Source: Hofstenia miamia (taxonomy: Eukaryota > Xenacoelomorpha > Acoela). Taken from it: DNA of 64,000 bases. A model generated the notes under the pieces. It was not told where the DNA came from. It ran no database searches and was given only the letters and a program-made list of their open reading frames with translations. The position numbers were made by a program, and so were the translations under genes. The DNA lies in NCBI GenBank assembly GCA_004352715.1, contig SCFE01000041.1, forward strand, positions 1,494,266-1,558,265, written 5' to 3'. Shown piece by piece: positions 1 through 11,612 of this stretch (positions within the stretch are counted from its first letter, which is position 1; each line of letters begins with the position of its first letter).

Positions 1-673
1 CAAGGTACTATTGTGCAGCGACAAATTACATACATATCTGGAGCGGCCCAGCCAAGCGTGTTGTCTTTGCAGATGACAACAATCCTATAGTTCCGGTTAA
101 CTTAGCTCATCTCGTCCCAAAGCAAATTGTTGCATACTTGCATCTATATCTTGATCCCACGAATGCCACCTGCTCTAAAACGTCCCCACAAGTCAATTTT
201 TCCACCTACAGAATGGACTGCAGACCTAGAATATCTCTAAGTCTCTTTAGCCATCTGGACGTCTTACATAACGCATTTGACGAGATTGGATTAGATGCAC
301 AGGAGTCTCGTCACTGAAAAAAATCTTGCACCAGTAATCAGGTTCCATATGCTGGTATTCACGTGGCCAATTCCGTCGTAATTGTTTATGTCTCTTGGTT
401 AAAAGTGGCTTTTTCTTTGTAATTCGACCTCGAAGCCCCATTTCATTCAGTCATCGTGAAACCGTTTGCCTTGACACATTCGGAATATGAGGTTTCCACT
501 CTTGAAGTTAAACGAGAATTGGCAGTTGACAGACGACGCAGAATTCGATCCTGACGCATACTTGAGATCCTTGGGCGACCACTGTGATGTCTGCCCGAAT
601 GTTCACCTGTTTCTGCAAGTCGGGGATTTAGCCTTTTGATTGTAGATGGAGCAACACCAAATCGTTGAGACAA
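1..673 (-). mobile_element. Tc1-like transposase pseudogene, cut by the window edge
   Basis: Reading leftward from about 673, the N-terminal part shows a helix-turn-helix type stretch (SQRFGVAPSTIKRL) followed by SGRPRISSMRQDRI, as in the paired-like DNA-binding domain of Tc1 transposases. The next part reads GLRGRITKKKPLLTKRHKQL and then FFSDETPVHL; the D in SDET is the second catalytic Asp position of Tc1-family DDE enzymes. The two parts are in different frames, with an in-frame stop just before LNEMGLRGR (about 430-460), so a frameshift and stop break the gene. The rest (1-246) is poorly conserved and runs off the window. This is a decayed copy; no intact transposase is encoded. The family call is confident, the exact lineage is not. 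Confidence 0.8.
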
Positions 674-953
674 ACTCCATTTGATACACCCTCTTTTCGA
701 AGTGTAGAAATCGATATTCGCTTTTCAACTGTTAAACGCAGCTTTAAATTGTAAATTGTAATTTTTAATATCTTAGCATAGTCGTTTTATATCTCACTAT
801 TATTGTTATGAATAATCACAGAAGTTTCTCACGGTTGATATTATGAAAAATTTCAAACACTGGACAATGCACATGTTAAATTAACCTTATCAAATTAAAT
901 TATTATGCTCAGCTAATATGAATTGATTAGAATTATGAATCTAGTCGAAAAAT

Positions 954-1079
954 GTATTAATGGGCGAAGGTATAGAATAGGGTGCACGCGGAACACGCGC
1001 ATACGGTAAAAAACGATGAGAAATGCAATAACAGGTAAAAAGTTTAAAAAATAATGGATATACCTTCGCCGTATTAATG
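954..1079. mobile_element. 108-bp MITE with 12-bp TIRs and 9-bp target duplication
   Basis: GGCGAAGGTATA at 963-974 is the exact reverse complement of TATACCTTCGCC at 1059-1070. The element is flanked on both sides by GTATTAATG (954-962 and 1071-1079), a perfect 9-bp target-site duplication. It has no coding capacity. TIRs starting GG with 8-9 bp duplications are known for Merlin and for Mutator-like elements, so either could be the parent; hAT (8 bp) is less likely. Confidence 0.8.
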
Positions 1080-1299
1080 TATAGTCAAAGGAAAAAAAAA
1101 GCTTATTTTATTTTCAAAATTCAATTATTTTAATTTCTAAAAAAATACGATTGTTAGTTTTTTAGTTTATATTGGCGTTTAAAATATTTAAGAAGAGAAT
1201 ATTCAAATATTTAAGACAAGAGAATCAGATATACATACTCATTTAAAACGCCTCAAACAAAAGATACTATATTTACAAGTGGGCGCGTTTCTTTTGAGC

Positions 1300-1631
1300 A
1301 GGGGTGTATGTATATATATACGCGAAAATTACATTTATATGACCCGTAATTACTTTTCGCTCACATATATTACCGTTCATTACAAATACCGTTAAGTACT
1401 ATGGGAGATACCGCTAAATACTACTATATAAATGGTTACAAAAATTCATATGTCGAACATAAAAAATGATCACAACCAAAAAATTTTTCGTGCAAAACAA
1501 GCATTGGGACTTTCCAAATTTACCACTAAAGGGTTCCACCCCTAACAAATTTCAGGGCGGAAAAACCACTCAGTACTATGGCGATTTTGGGTCAATAGCG
1601 CTCAGTACAAAATCGTAGGTACTTAGCGCCC

Positions 1632-1666
<35 letters not shown>

Positions 1667-1678
1667 TATATATATATT
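1300..1678. repeat. (TA)n-bounded locus with repeated word CGCTAAGTAC
   Basis: A short word recurs: CCGTTAAGTACTATGG (1389-1404), CCGCTAAATACTA (1411), ACTCAGTACTATGG (1568), GCGCTCAGTAC (1598) and, inverted, GTACTTAGCGCCCG (1619-1632). The stretch starts with CAGGGGTGTATG and TATATATACGCG near 1301-1324 and ends in a (TA)n tract at 1633-1677, so the ends are roughly inverted. It probably represents a non-autonomous transposon with subterminal repeats. The ends are not defined. Confidence 0.5.
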
Positions 1679-1836
1679 GTAAAATCACTGGGGTGATTTT
1701 AGCGAACAAGAGAACACGGTTAAATTATTTACAGATGCTTGGGTGTCTTATATACAATGCGTATTTACAATATTTACAAACATGAAAACAAATAGTCAAC
1801 TACCGACTGATGTTACAATATATATATATATATATA

Positions 1837-2175
1837 NNNNNNNNNNNNNNNNNNNNNNNNNNNNNNNNNNNNNNNNNNNNNNNNNNNNNNNNNNNNNNNN
1901 NNNNNNNNNNNNNNNNNNNNNNNNNNNNNNNNNNNNNNNNNNNNNNNNNNNNNNNNNNNNNNNNNNNNNNNNNNNNNNNNNNNNNNNNNNNNNNNNNNNN
2001 NNNNNNNNNNNNNNNNNNNNNNNNNNNNNNNNNNNNNNNNNNNNNNNNNNNNNNNNNNNNNNNNNNNNNNNNNNNNNNNNNNNNNNNNNNNNNNNNNNNN
2101 NNNNNNNNNNNNNNNNNNNNNNNNNNNNNNNNNNNNNNNNNNNNNNNNNNNNNNNNNNNNNNNNNNNNNNNNNNN
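1837..2175. other. Assembly gap (339 N)
   Basis: Run of N, bordered on the left by (TA)n. The unresolved sequence is probably microsatellite-rich. Confidence 0.98.
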
Positions 2176-2181
2176 ATTTTC

Positions 2182-2930
2182 ATATATATACGCCGTTTGT
2201 AACAATATTCGTCGTTTGTAACCAAAAATTTTTTTATATTAATGAAGTTGCAAATTTAACAGTTTCTTAATCATATGCATTACACTAGTGCCTATTCCAT
2301 TTATTAGAGCCAATGCCTTCCATAGTTGATTGATTTATTGGCTACAGCACACTCGAAAGTCTTGAATTTCAATAACCATATAATATTGTTAAGTACATAG
2401 TAATCAAAGGTATTATACCATATCCTATAAATCTTTAAAGAAATTTAGTAGATGTAGTTTTTAATTTGGAAGCTAATGAACTAGGTTCGAAGTCGATCCA
2501 AGCATTATTCACTGATATATTAACGATTATTCCCCAAAATATAGGATCATTCCGGTATAGTGGGTTGTTAAATGAAATTTCAAAAAAAACAAAGTAGTCC
2601 ATAGCCTATGCATCTTTAAAGGACTTTAGTAAATGTAGTTTTTAATTTGGGAGCTAATGAACGAGGTGAGATGTTGCTACAAGTTTTTTTGCTGAAATAT
2701 TAAAAACGAAGAATTTCTGAAACCAGCAAAAAAATTTTTTTTCATTATAAATTTTTAGACCCATTAATCAAGTAGGATATATTGTTGAGAGGGTACTTAA
2801 ATACACTAACTGAAAAAATTCGAAAATTTTGCATTCTCCTCAATTTTAAACCCAAAAAAGGCGATTCGTCGTTTGTAATGAAGTTTCACCATTAGTATGG
2901 TACAAACGACGAATATATATATATATATAC
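2182..2930. repeat. (TA)n-bounded locus with repeated word CGTCGTTTGTAAC
   Basis: The left end reads TATATATACGCCGTTTGTAAC, split at the TA tract (2185-2203), then TTCGTCGTTTGTAACC (2209-2222). The right end reads ATTCGTCGTTTGTAATG (2865-2880), then the inverted GTACAAACGACG followed by (AT)n (2900-2928). The outermost words are inverted relative to each other, as terminal inverted repeats would be. About 650 bp of non-coding AT-rich DNA lies between. Interpreted as a non-autonomous element; the superfamily is unknown. Confidence 0.55.
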
Positions 2931-3573
2931 ATTATTTCTACAGCCCACTGTATATGACGTCATCTGGAACTTAGACCTAAACAAATTTTTCAACATTCAA
3001 TACACCTAAGCACTAACGCAAGTATCACCTTGACGTGTGCTAGACCTAAATCACAACCCTTATACAAATCCTAGTTAAAACAGAATTCTAACACAAACAT
3101 TTAGAAAACAATGAATTTTTAAAATTGACGTAAACCCTTCTTAGCATTTGATTTGACATTAATTCGTCTTTTAGAAATCAGACTCCGCTGATCTGCAATA
3201 ACGCCTCCCAAATTATATTGCTGGAGCAAATAATGCCAAAGAAATTATACGTGCTACAAGTTCGCCTACAACTTATTCCTGTAAACAAGTAGAGAACATT
3301 ATAGTGTGTTGCTACGTTTTTTAAATTGATTGCAAATATTGAATGAACGTTTCCTAAGTTATACTTCAATACATTATAAACATTATAAATTAAATATGAA
3401 CATTAACTCAGCTCAGCAGTACTCAGCTGATTGCGTTTAAAAAACGCAACTCATTGTAATGGGATGAAATCGACCAATATATTTTGTAATTTGTAATAGC
3501 ATATTCTTACATACTAACCATTTTTAAAAATGACAACTGTGCATATAATCTACACAAAATCTATAATTTTTTT
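2931..3573. other. Non-coding stretch
   Basis: No gene, transposase or RNA gene recognised; AT-rich sequence with only short chance open frames. Confidence 0.5.
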
Positions 3574-4888
3574 TATTTGTAACAGGATGGTATCTTAATT
3601 GGTTAATTAGGACGTGAGAAGTTTTAGCCAGAGAGTTCAATCTCATTCTTTTTAAATTCAATCCCATTCTCAATCTTTAATCTTGAAAAAATCAATAAAT
3701 TTATGTGATATTCTACTTTTTGGCAACTAGAAATATTTTGAAATGACGTTACTGTTTGCTGTTCCGTCAAATTTCATCAATATTCATTAAATTCAAAGCT
3801 ATATAATATTGATACTCAATTTCGTTTCAAAAATTTAAATTAACTTCTTCAAAAAAATTGGCTCAAAACGAGGATTAGTTCATTGCAATTGTTTGAATTC
3901 TTTACGTCATTAACTGAAAAAACGACCAAATAAAATTTGAGACGAGACTCGAGATTTAATTCATATGATAATAATAGAATCATTAGATTGGATAACGATA
4001 AATGACAACTATTGAAATTCGAAGTTAGTTATATATACAGTTTTAGTTTACAATATACAATTCCAAAATTTGGAATTCAAATCCATATATATAAATATAT
4101 TTTAATTTTTTAATTTTAGTGCTGCGCAAACGCAAATGCCATGTTAAATTTAATTTAATGTTAAACTGTCTAAACACGCTAAGTGTTAAACTATTAATAT
4201 TAAATGTGAAGTTATCAGTTCAGTTATATTAAGCACAAAGACTTGTAAATATAAAAAGTAAAGTAATACAAGGAAATACTAATCTAATTGATTTAATATT
4301 CAAATAATAATTTAAATGTCATGGGTAATACAAATGAGCACCACTAGTGCTCAAAAATTATCCTTTCTAAACATAGTAACAATAAATTAATAAAAACTAA
4401 AAATAATAAATAAAAATAACAAGTTAATGCACAAATAATCTGGGGATTTTTAGCATTGTAAAGTGTATTTGTTTTTATTTTTTGTAAGTGTTTAGATAAA
4501 TATACATCATTCATTCATTCATATTTAATTATCCAATTGATAATGTCAATGTCAATATCATAACTAATATCAAATAACTTGAAGTAATGTAATGTTAATA
4601 TCTAGAATAGAATAGAATAGAAATATTGTATATTATACCCAAAAAAATACATTTAGATATCTCATATATTAAAACACTCTTAGCACCCTCTCAGGAAAAA
4701 TATTTCGGAATAACCCTGCTGAATATCTATCCGAAGGGGGTTTCTGGCTCGCAAAGAGATCATAGAATATGTAGTCCTAGCGGGAATGATAGATTCCAAG
4801 AGGTGAACAGGTATGGAGCAAATCTTTTGGTAAACTTTATGATCAGCACACTTGATATTCGATATTTCTTCATAGCTATCGATAATGC
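3574..4888. repeat. First copy of a 1,315-bp direct duplication
   Basis: This segment is repeated with an offset of 1,316 bp at 4890-6204. By eye the copies are identical except for one substitution (T at 4285, C at 5601). The copy ends exactly at a single N (4889), where the sequence jumps back to the start of the segment. It carries a truncated end of the minus-strand retrotransposon seen whole after the second copy. Joining of two haplotypes during assembly is the simplest explanation. Confidence 0.95.
4318..4522 (+). mobile_element. Possible 3' end of a non-LTR element with CATT tail
   Basis: An A/T-rich, gene-free stretch ends in TACAT(CATT)n-type repeats at 4505-4522 (CATCATTCATTCATTCAT), a form typical of the 3' tails of non-LTR retrotransposons or SINEs. 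No coding part is attached. It recurs inside the second duplicate at about 5634-5838. Weak evidence. Confidence 0.3.
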
Positions 4889-4889
4889 N

Positions 4890-6204
4890 TATTTGTAACA
4901 GGATGGTATCTTAATTGGTTAATTAGGACGTGAGAAGTTTTAGCCAGAGAGTTCAATCTCATTCTTTTTAAATTCAATCCCATTCTCAATCTTTAATCTT
5001 GAAAAAATCAATAAATTTATGTGATATTCTACTTTTTGGCAACTAGAAATATTTTGAAATGACGTTACTGTTTGCTGTTCCGTCAAATTTCATCAATATT
5101 CATTAAATTCAAAGCTATATAATATTGATACTCAATTTCGTTTCAAAAATTTAAATTAACTTCTTCAAAAAAATTGGCTCAAAACGAGGATTAGTTCATT
5201 GCAATTGTTTGAATTCTTTACGTCATTAACTGAAAAAACGACCAAATAAAATTTGAGACGAGACTCGAGATTTAATTCATATGATAATAATAGAATCATT
5301 AGATTGGATAACGATAAATGACAACTATTGAAATTCGAAGTTAGTTATATATACAGTTTTAGTTTACAATATACAATTCCAAAATTTGGAATTCAAATCC
5401 ATATATATAAATATATTTTAATTTTTTAATTTTAGTGCTGCGCAAACGCAAATGCCATGTTAAATTTAATTTAATGTTAAACTGTCTAAACACGCTAAGT
5501 GTTAAACTATTAATATTAAATGTGAAGTTATCAGTTCAGTTATATTAAGCACAAAGACTTGTAAATATAAAAAGTAAAGTAATACAAGGAAATACTAATC
5601 CAATTGATTTAATATTCAAATAATAATTTAAATGTCATGGGTAATACAAATGAGCACCACTAGTGCTCAAAAATTATCCTTTCTAAACATAGTAACAATA
5701 AATTAATAAAAACTAAAAATAATAAATAAAAATAACAAGTTAATGCACAAATAATCTGGGGATTTTTAGCATTGTAAAGTGTATTTGTTTTTATTTTTTG
5801 TAAGTGTTTAGATAAATATACATCATTCATTCATTCATATTTAATTATCCAATTGATAATGTCAATGTCAATATCATAACTAATATCAAATAACTTGAAG
5901 TAATGTAATGTTAATATCTAGAATAGAATAGAATAGAAATATTGTATATTATACCCAAAAAAATACATTTAGATATCTCATATATTAAAACACTCTTAGC
6001 ACCCTCTCAGGAAAAATATTTCGGAATAACCCTGCTGAATATCTATCCGAAGGGGGTTTCTGGCTCGCAAAGAGATCATAGAATATGTAGTCCTAGCGGG
6101 AATGATAGATTCCAAGAGGTGAACAGGTATGGAGCAAATCTTTTGGTAAACTTTATGATCAGCACACTTGATATTCGATATTTCTTCATAGCTATCGATA
6201 ATGC
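4890..6204. repeat. Second copy of the 1,315-bp direct duplication
   Basis: Mirror of 3574-4888 with one base difference at 5601. Unlike the first copy it continues without a break into the rest of the minus-strand retrotransposon (beyond 6204), so this is the copy in true genomic context if the duplication is artificial. Confidence 0.95.
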
Positions 6205-7345
6205 CAAAACGTTTCGCTCTTTTCTGTATCTTCTCCAGACTAGATAGAACATACTGTGGCGAACCGCCCCAAACTGAAATATCGTAGCTCATTGAGGCTA
6301 AAATTAAAGACTTGTAAAGTAAATTTAAATCTGGTTTGCTAAATTTCAACCCCTTAATTTTCTTTAACAAGAAAAGCGACCTGTTCAGTTTTGATGCCAA
6401 TTCAGTTACATGATTCCCAAAAGAAAGTTTCCTCGATACTCTGATCCCTAAAATATTTGCACTGTCCATCTGAGGAATATCAAGGACTTCCGGACGATTT
6501 GAGTTGGTACCATCAAAATCAGCTGCAACTTCTACAGACTTCGCGCTGTTGATCTTAAAATTCTGGTCAGAACACCATTTCGTTACGAAATTAATAACTG
6601 TTTCCGCGTTATCAGTTTCTGCATATCTCCCTGCTATGATACAGGTTACATCATCGGCAAATTTACACAGATAGCTGTTAGGAAACGGCGATTGAAGTTC
6701 ATCATACAACAGATTAAACAGTATGGGACCAAAAATTTTACCCTGAGTCACGCCACAATTAGATGATAGAAGGCCAGATTGCTTGCCAGCATGATCAACA
6801 TACTGTTGTCTGTCATTCAAGAAATTCGAGACAACATTGATTACTTGACTAGGCACAGGCAGTTTTCCGAGAGCAGCTATCAGTAGATGGCGCGGTGCTC
6901 TATCAAATGCCTTCGTGAGATCCAAAGCCAAAAATTCTGCAGTAATCGTATCCCTGAAGCTTGAATTCTTTACATTTGTGAATAATTCGGATGAGAGCGA
7001 GACTAGTCGAAGAGTTTTTCCTGAAACCGAACTGATTTGAATTAAGCGATCGGTTATACGACTCCAAAATGTATGTATCATACAACATCCGTTCGAAAAT
7101 ACGCGAAACTATCGGAGTGACTGACACAGGTTGTAATTCATCGATTATTGAAGGACACTTTTTCTTTGGCAGAGGAACTATTTTGGCGATTTTCATGTTA
7201 TCCGGGAACTTTCCTTCTGCAAGACAGCGATTGGAAATATGCTGAATAGCTGAGGAAAGATTATGAGCGTTACTGCGGTAAATCCACCATGGAATGCCGT
7301 CATATTCTGCTGAATTGCGCTTTGTTGATTTGAGAATATATTTAA
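5919..7345 (-). mobile_element. 5'-truncated non-LTR retrotransposon, RT frameshifted
   Basis: Read on the minus strand, it starts near 7345 with a reverse-transcriptase upstream region (KSTKRNSAEYDGIPWW, KFPDNMKIAKIVPLPKK, VSVTPIVSRIFERML, FGFRKNSSTS). It continues in a second frame with ALDLTKAFDRAPRHLL, GVTQGKIFGPILF and KFADDVTCI (the RT active-site block, FADD) to a stop at 5996. The frameshift lies around 6960-7015. The C-terminal part includes YDISVWGG, common in CR1/Jockey-type enzymes. The 3' end carries a short (TTCTA)n tail (5920-5938 on the plus strand as TAGAA repeats). There is no endonuclease or ORF1, as expected for a 5'-truncated insertion. Not functional. Confidence 0.85.
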
Positions 7346-8279
7346 TAATACAAGACTATTATATTTACGTACACAATTTTTGAAGTAAAAATTTGTTTTT
7401 ACTTACATAAGAATCGGGGATCTAAAATGGCCAAGTATATGCTTATGAACTACCATATAAGGTTTTTCAAAAAACACCAAGTGAGGTACACAAGAGTACC
7501 TTTCAAAAAATTGATTATTAAACAGAAGTTGCGCTTGTAATGTGAAATTGTTATTACATTATCGACTAATGAATGGAATGGTAGGATTGCTATAATTGTT
7601 TCATAGGATGAGTACGTTATATTTTTTCTCATTAAAATCGTTTATAACATTTAAATTGTTTTAATATTTTCACTAATTTTTCCTAAAAATAACTAGCAAT
7701 CGATTACTGAATATGCAGTCAAGTCATCTAAAATTATAGTAAACTGAAAATTAATGACCCAAGTAATATTGCTACACATATGTACTGTATAATTTTTGCT
7801 TTTCCATTTTAGTTTAATAAAGCCTAGTTTTTACAAGTTTAACAAATTGGAATATCCAATTAAATATTCATAGGTTTAGTCTAAATCAGGTAAATTCATG
7901 ATATTTAGATATGAAAATTATGCAAATAGATAACATGCTTATAAAATTCTTCTTTTTTAATGTACGAACTTAAAATTTAGAAGTACTTTAAACTAATTTC
8001 TTAGTTTTCTCCAATGTCAATGTTTATTCGAGATTCAGCAATCAATACCTTCTTCTTGATATCGAGATCAATTGAATCTAGAGAGTCTGATCTCTTCAAT
8101 GTCACAATTTTATTAACTAGTTATTTGCATATCAAGATAATATACACCACAAATGATATATTTTTGAAATCACCAATTAGTTAATAGTTAATCCTTAGAT
8201 ATTGATTGGTAATTCCAAAAATATCATTTGATATTGATCATTTTACTTTTTGCATCGGCAATAGCCATGTAAACTGTAT
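7346..8279. other. Non-coding stretch
   Basis: AT-rich; no gene or repeat family recognised. Confidence 0.5.
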
Positions 8280-8960
8280 TAGAGCAATCCAATTAATCAT
8301 CTCCAATCCTCATTGATAAGCTGCAGTACCAAAAGCTCTGCTCTACTTGCTCTCGTGGATGAGACCTTTTCTTGATTCAGATTTATGATTCCGCATAATC
8401 AAGAAGCTCGCTCCAAACTACCTAGTAATGTAGTTAATTGGATTGTCGGTTACCTCATCAACCATTTCATGTATTTTCAATAAATGGGCGAAATGAGCAA
8501 TGTGTACCCAGTGGGGTCCCACAGGGCTCACTCATAGGGCCATTGTTATTAATATTTTTCATGTCCGCTTTGATTGGAATTCATGGCATTATTATAATTC
8601 TGCTGATGACCTCACTTCCATCATTCGTATTCCCAGAACAGGCCTTCAATTCGCTATACGATTACTGCGCCCGTTGTTTTGTGGTGTTAGCTCAACGAAT
8701 TTCAAGTGGACAGAGTATTCAAACAAGCTGAACGAATAATAGGTGAACCGCTTTTGACCTTATCGTATCGTATCGTTAAAGAATCAAAGGTACATCTACT
8801 TCTCTATTCAATAAAATAGTCCATCAGAGTCCACAGCATCATTTAACAGTGTATCCACCACATCGCCAAATGACGTCAAACAGACTTATCCAGTCTCATC
8901 ACAATCCATCGTTGCGCCAAAGGCAGATCTTCTCATCCATGATCAGTACATATAACAAAC
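8280..8960 (+). mobile_element. Decayed non-LTR reverse-transcriptase fragment
   Basis: Frame-broken remains of an RT: NWIVGYLINHF, then SGVPQGSLIGPLLL at about 8505-8560 (the conserved GVPQGSxLGPLLF block), and downstream VFKQAERIIGEPLLTLSY (about 8710-8765) followed by a stretch resembling the C terminus of such enzymes. The YADD block is lost or degraded to SADD-like sequence in another frame (near 8600). There are many frameshifts and stops; a short TATCG repeat (about 8761-8778) lies inside the remnant. Confidence 0.65.
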
Positions 8961-10374
8961 ATTAATTCTCGATCTATCAATTAAACGTTCTCTTTCTTTA
9001 TTTTTTCTTTCTTTTAGTTCAATTAGTTCTGTCTACAGTAATATATATTAGAAATGTATATAATTTATATGAAAATAACATAAATCTGATGAAATCTAAA
9101 CATAGACTAATAATAAATATATATACTACTGGTACTTGAGCGATCTGTTTGTTAAACTTCTTATTGATTTTATAATTATTTCCTCAATTGGTTCAAGTGG
9201 TCCTTAAATCCCAGCCGTAGGGCTGTTTTCTGTACTTTCCTTTTCTTGTTTTTAGAAAACAGATGTGCTTTGTAAACATGATGAATATACTCTAATTTCA
9301 AATCTTCCCCACTGTTGATTCAATTTAACATATTTTATCGAGAGCAAAATTTAAAAATTCATAACAGTAATAAAACGAATTGCTAGATCACTGTGTTTTG
9401 GTACAGGGTTATTTTTTAAGCTATGTACCTGTCTAGACAGCTTATCAGCCTTATGCTATATGTAGGTTATTTGTTACTTTTCAAATTTACAATTAGAAAA
9501 ATGAAAGTACAGGTTGTTACAATATTTATATGATTTTAATTAATTTCAAAATTAAATTTTTTTCAATCGAAAAAGAATCAATTTCATCTTCCGACTTTTC
9601 ATCTCTGTAAAAATTTATTTATTACATTCATGTACGTTTGTAGTATTATTTTAAATTTTGACATATAATTGAATTATAATTATAACTCCCTCTATGCAAA
9701 TATGAGCTACCCTATTTATAAAAATTCCAGTTAGAATGTCAAATCACTTAGATTTATTACATTTAGGTTATATTAAACAACGATTAATGCTTAAGGATAT
9801 TTGAATAATTCAACTTAGATTTTTGCACATTGATTGAAAAATTTGTTATATATTCTGTAAATCCTTTTGAATTAATATATAGTTTAGGAACATGAAAATT
9901 TTATCATTTAAAGTACAAAATAGAGAAATTCAAGGTGTGTTTATTCATGTTATGCAAACAAATATCACATGACAACGATGAGTAATGTTACAAATGACTA
10001 AGTTAAAGAAACATGTATAATTTTTTTAGATTTAGGTTTCCTAGAAAATTTAATAAACCTTTGTATATACATTTTGAATCCCAGAAACATCCTTTCTCGT
10101 TCAAAACTAATTAAATATACGCGTTAATACATCGATTTTAATGTAATATTTAAGCCAGCTGAAATGATTGTAAACATAAGTACTGTTTAAAATAATATAG
10201 TTTCATTATTATACATACAGGTTGTGAAAAGGACAAAATACCTAAATAAATCTTATTGAGAAGGTCTTGGCGTCGGGATCTGGACGGCATTAGACGTTCG
10301 GAACTCTTGTCGATTAGTCAGAAACGCATATTGGTTAACAAAATTTCAAAACGGTTGTCTATTCATATACAATT
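8961..10374. other. Intergenic region upstream of PSMG4
   Basis: No coding sequence recognised. The last 150 bp must contain the PSMG4 5' UTR and promoter, but no clear TATA box or initiator stands out in such AT-rich sequence. Confidence 0.45.
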
Positions 10375-10740
10375 ATGTTGACTACTAACGCATGCCTTTT
10401 AGCTATGCACAGTAACTATTCCGTGAAATGTTATGGTGACATTAAATTTCTTATTCACTGTGTTAGACTAAAGAGCGGTGCATATTTCTACATTGGGGAT
10501 CGTTCAGAACAATTCTCTAGTTTGTCAATGGCAACCCCCAATCCTGGATTTCCAGTGTCGTCTACTCTTATGGGATCATCAGATAATTTTTATGGAGATA
10601 TTTTAGCAAAGCGTCTTACACATCTTTTAAGAGTACCATGCATGGTCAGCCTCAGCACCAGTCAAGTTAACGAAGAGAGTCTTCCATTTGTTCAAACAGT
10701 AATGATGGAAGAATTTAACAATTTTCAGTTGAAAGTGTAG
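10375..10740 (+). CDS. PSMG4: Proteasome assembly chaperone 4 (PSMG4/PAC4)
   Basis: Single-exon frame of 121 residues, close to the roughly 123 residues of the human protein. From memory of the human protein, the match runs through IHCVRLKSGAYFYIG (human HFHVMRLTDSLFLWVG), FPVSSTLMGSSD (IPVSTSLLGDTSD), LAKRL (LAQRL) and VQTVMMEEFNNF (VENRIKEEMEAF). PSMG4 pairs with PSMG3 and acts early in assembly of the 20S proteasome alpha ring in the cytosol. The start at 10375 is the first ATG of the conserved frame. It lies 569 bp upstream of WDR91 on the same strand. A possible polyadenylation signal AATAAA is at 10994-10999, inside a dispersed repeat. The identification rests on remembered similarity, which is consistent along the whole length. 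Confidence 0.8.
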   Translation: MLTTNACLLAMHSNYSVKCYGDIKFLIHCVRLKSGAYFYIGDRSEQFSSLSMATPNPGFPVSSTLMGSSDNFYGDILAKRLTHLLRVPCMVSLSTSQVNEESLPFVQTVMMEEFNNFQLKV

Positions 10741-10937
10741 ATTTATTTTTCACTATGAGAATTTTGTCATCGCAGCAAAAAGTACATTGTATTTCAGCAA
10801 CTCGATATAAGAAGACAATGTTTGCATTGCATTTTTAAGCAGTTGAATGCAATTATGCAAAATATTGATTATCAAAATGTAATATTTTTATGTTAATATA
10901 TTTTGCAAAACGCTTTTTATTAGGTTTAATTAAATTT

Positions 10938-11236
10938 TCAACTTATGTTATTTTCTGGTGCTAAATTATTTGGCGCTGCGGATATCTGGTGTAAATAAAA
11001 AGTACGTATTTAGCCACAATGTTAAACGTAATATACAGTCAAAAATTTATATTCAAAGGCTTTATTCAAAAATTGTGGCCGCACTATTTACAATATTTAT
11101 ACACAAAAATATATCTATTTCAAAATCTACTTTCTGTATACAAATCGGCTCTAAATTTAAGTGGAAATTATTAAAAATGGCTCTAGATAATATTTAGTGC
11201 GATTTTCTAAGACAATATATGTACATGTCATTTTTT
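10938..11236. repeat. Dispersed repeat, copy 1, between PSMG4 and WDR91
   Basis: The stretch from ACGTATTTAGCC (about 11004) to about 11236 aligns with 48675-48922: shared blocks include GTAATAT(A/G)CAG, TTTATTCAAA, ATTTACAATAT and CTACTTTCT. Just upstream are words GGTGCTAAAT and TTGGCGCTGCG, related to the words of other (TA)n loci in this window. It fills most of the short intergenic space and may supply transcript-end or promoter signals. Confidence 0.6.
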
Positions 11237-11309
11237 ACATTACATGTATAAATACTTTGAACTTTTGATGTATTGTACTAATTCGAAGTTTCAGTTTCAG
11301 GCAATTTCA

Positions 11310-11612
11310 ATGAACAAATTGGATGATATGGTTCGTGAATATTTACTGTATCGAGGGTTCACTTCTACACTCAGAATTTTCGAAAACGAGTTGCGAAATG
11401 ATAAACTATCTGGGGTGGACAGGCTTATTGATGCAATTCTCAACTACGTCTCATCTAGTGATCTGAACAACCTTCGAGAAATATGGAAGCAGTTGAAACT
11501 TAGGTTCTTTTCTTATCTTGAAACGTCTCAGACGGTTGCAGTTAAAAAGTTGGAGCTGAGTTTATATCGCTACTATCTTGTGACCTGTCTACAGAGTAAT
11601 CGAAGTGAAAAG
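11310..11612 (+). CDS. WDR91: WDR91 coding exon 1
   Basis: 101 codons from the ATG at 11310 to donor AAAG|GTATCC. An acceptor-like TTTCAG ends at 11300, ten bases before the ATG, so the 5' UTR is probably spliced on. The frame is open further upstream, but MNKLDDMVREYLLYRG is the conserved beginning. Confidence 0.9.

Noticed and set aside
1743-2270. Long open frames across the N-gap (also at 12246-12683, 26209-26556 and 45808-46482)
   Set aside because: They consist of N and (TA)n translated as Tyr-Ile repeats; not coding.
8755-8785. TATCG repeats as a retrotransposon 3' tail
   Set aside because: RT C-terminal-like sequence continues on both sides, so the repeat is internal to the remnant.
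10241-10320. GC-richer stretch just before PSMG4 as a possible small RNA gene
   Set aside because: No convincing fold or internal promoter boxes; more likely PSMG4 promoter or 5' UTR.
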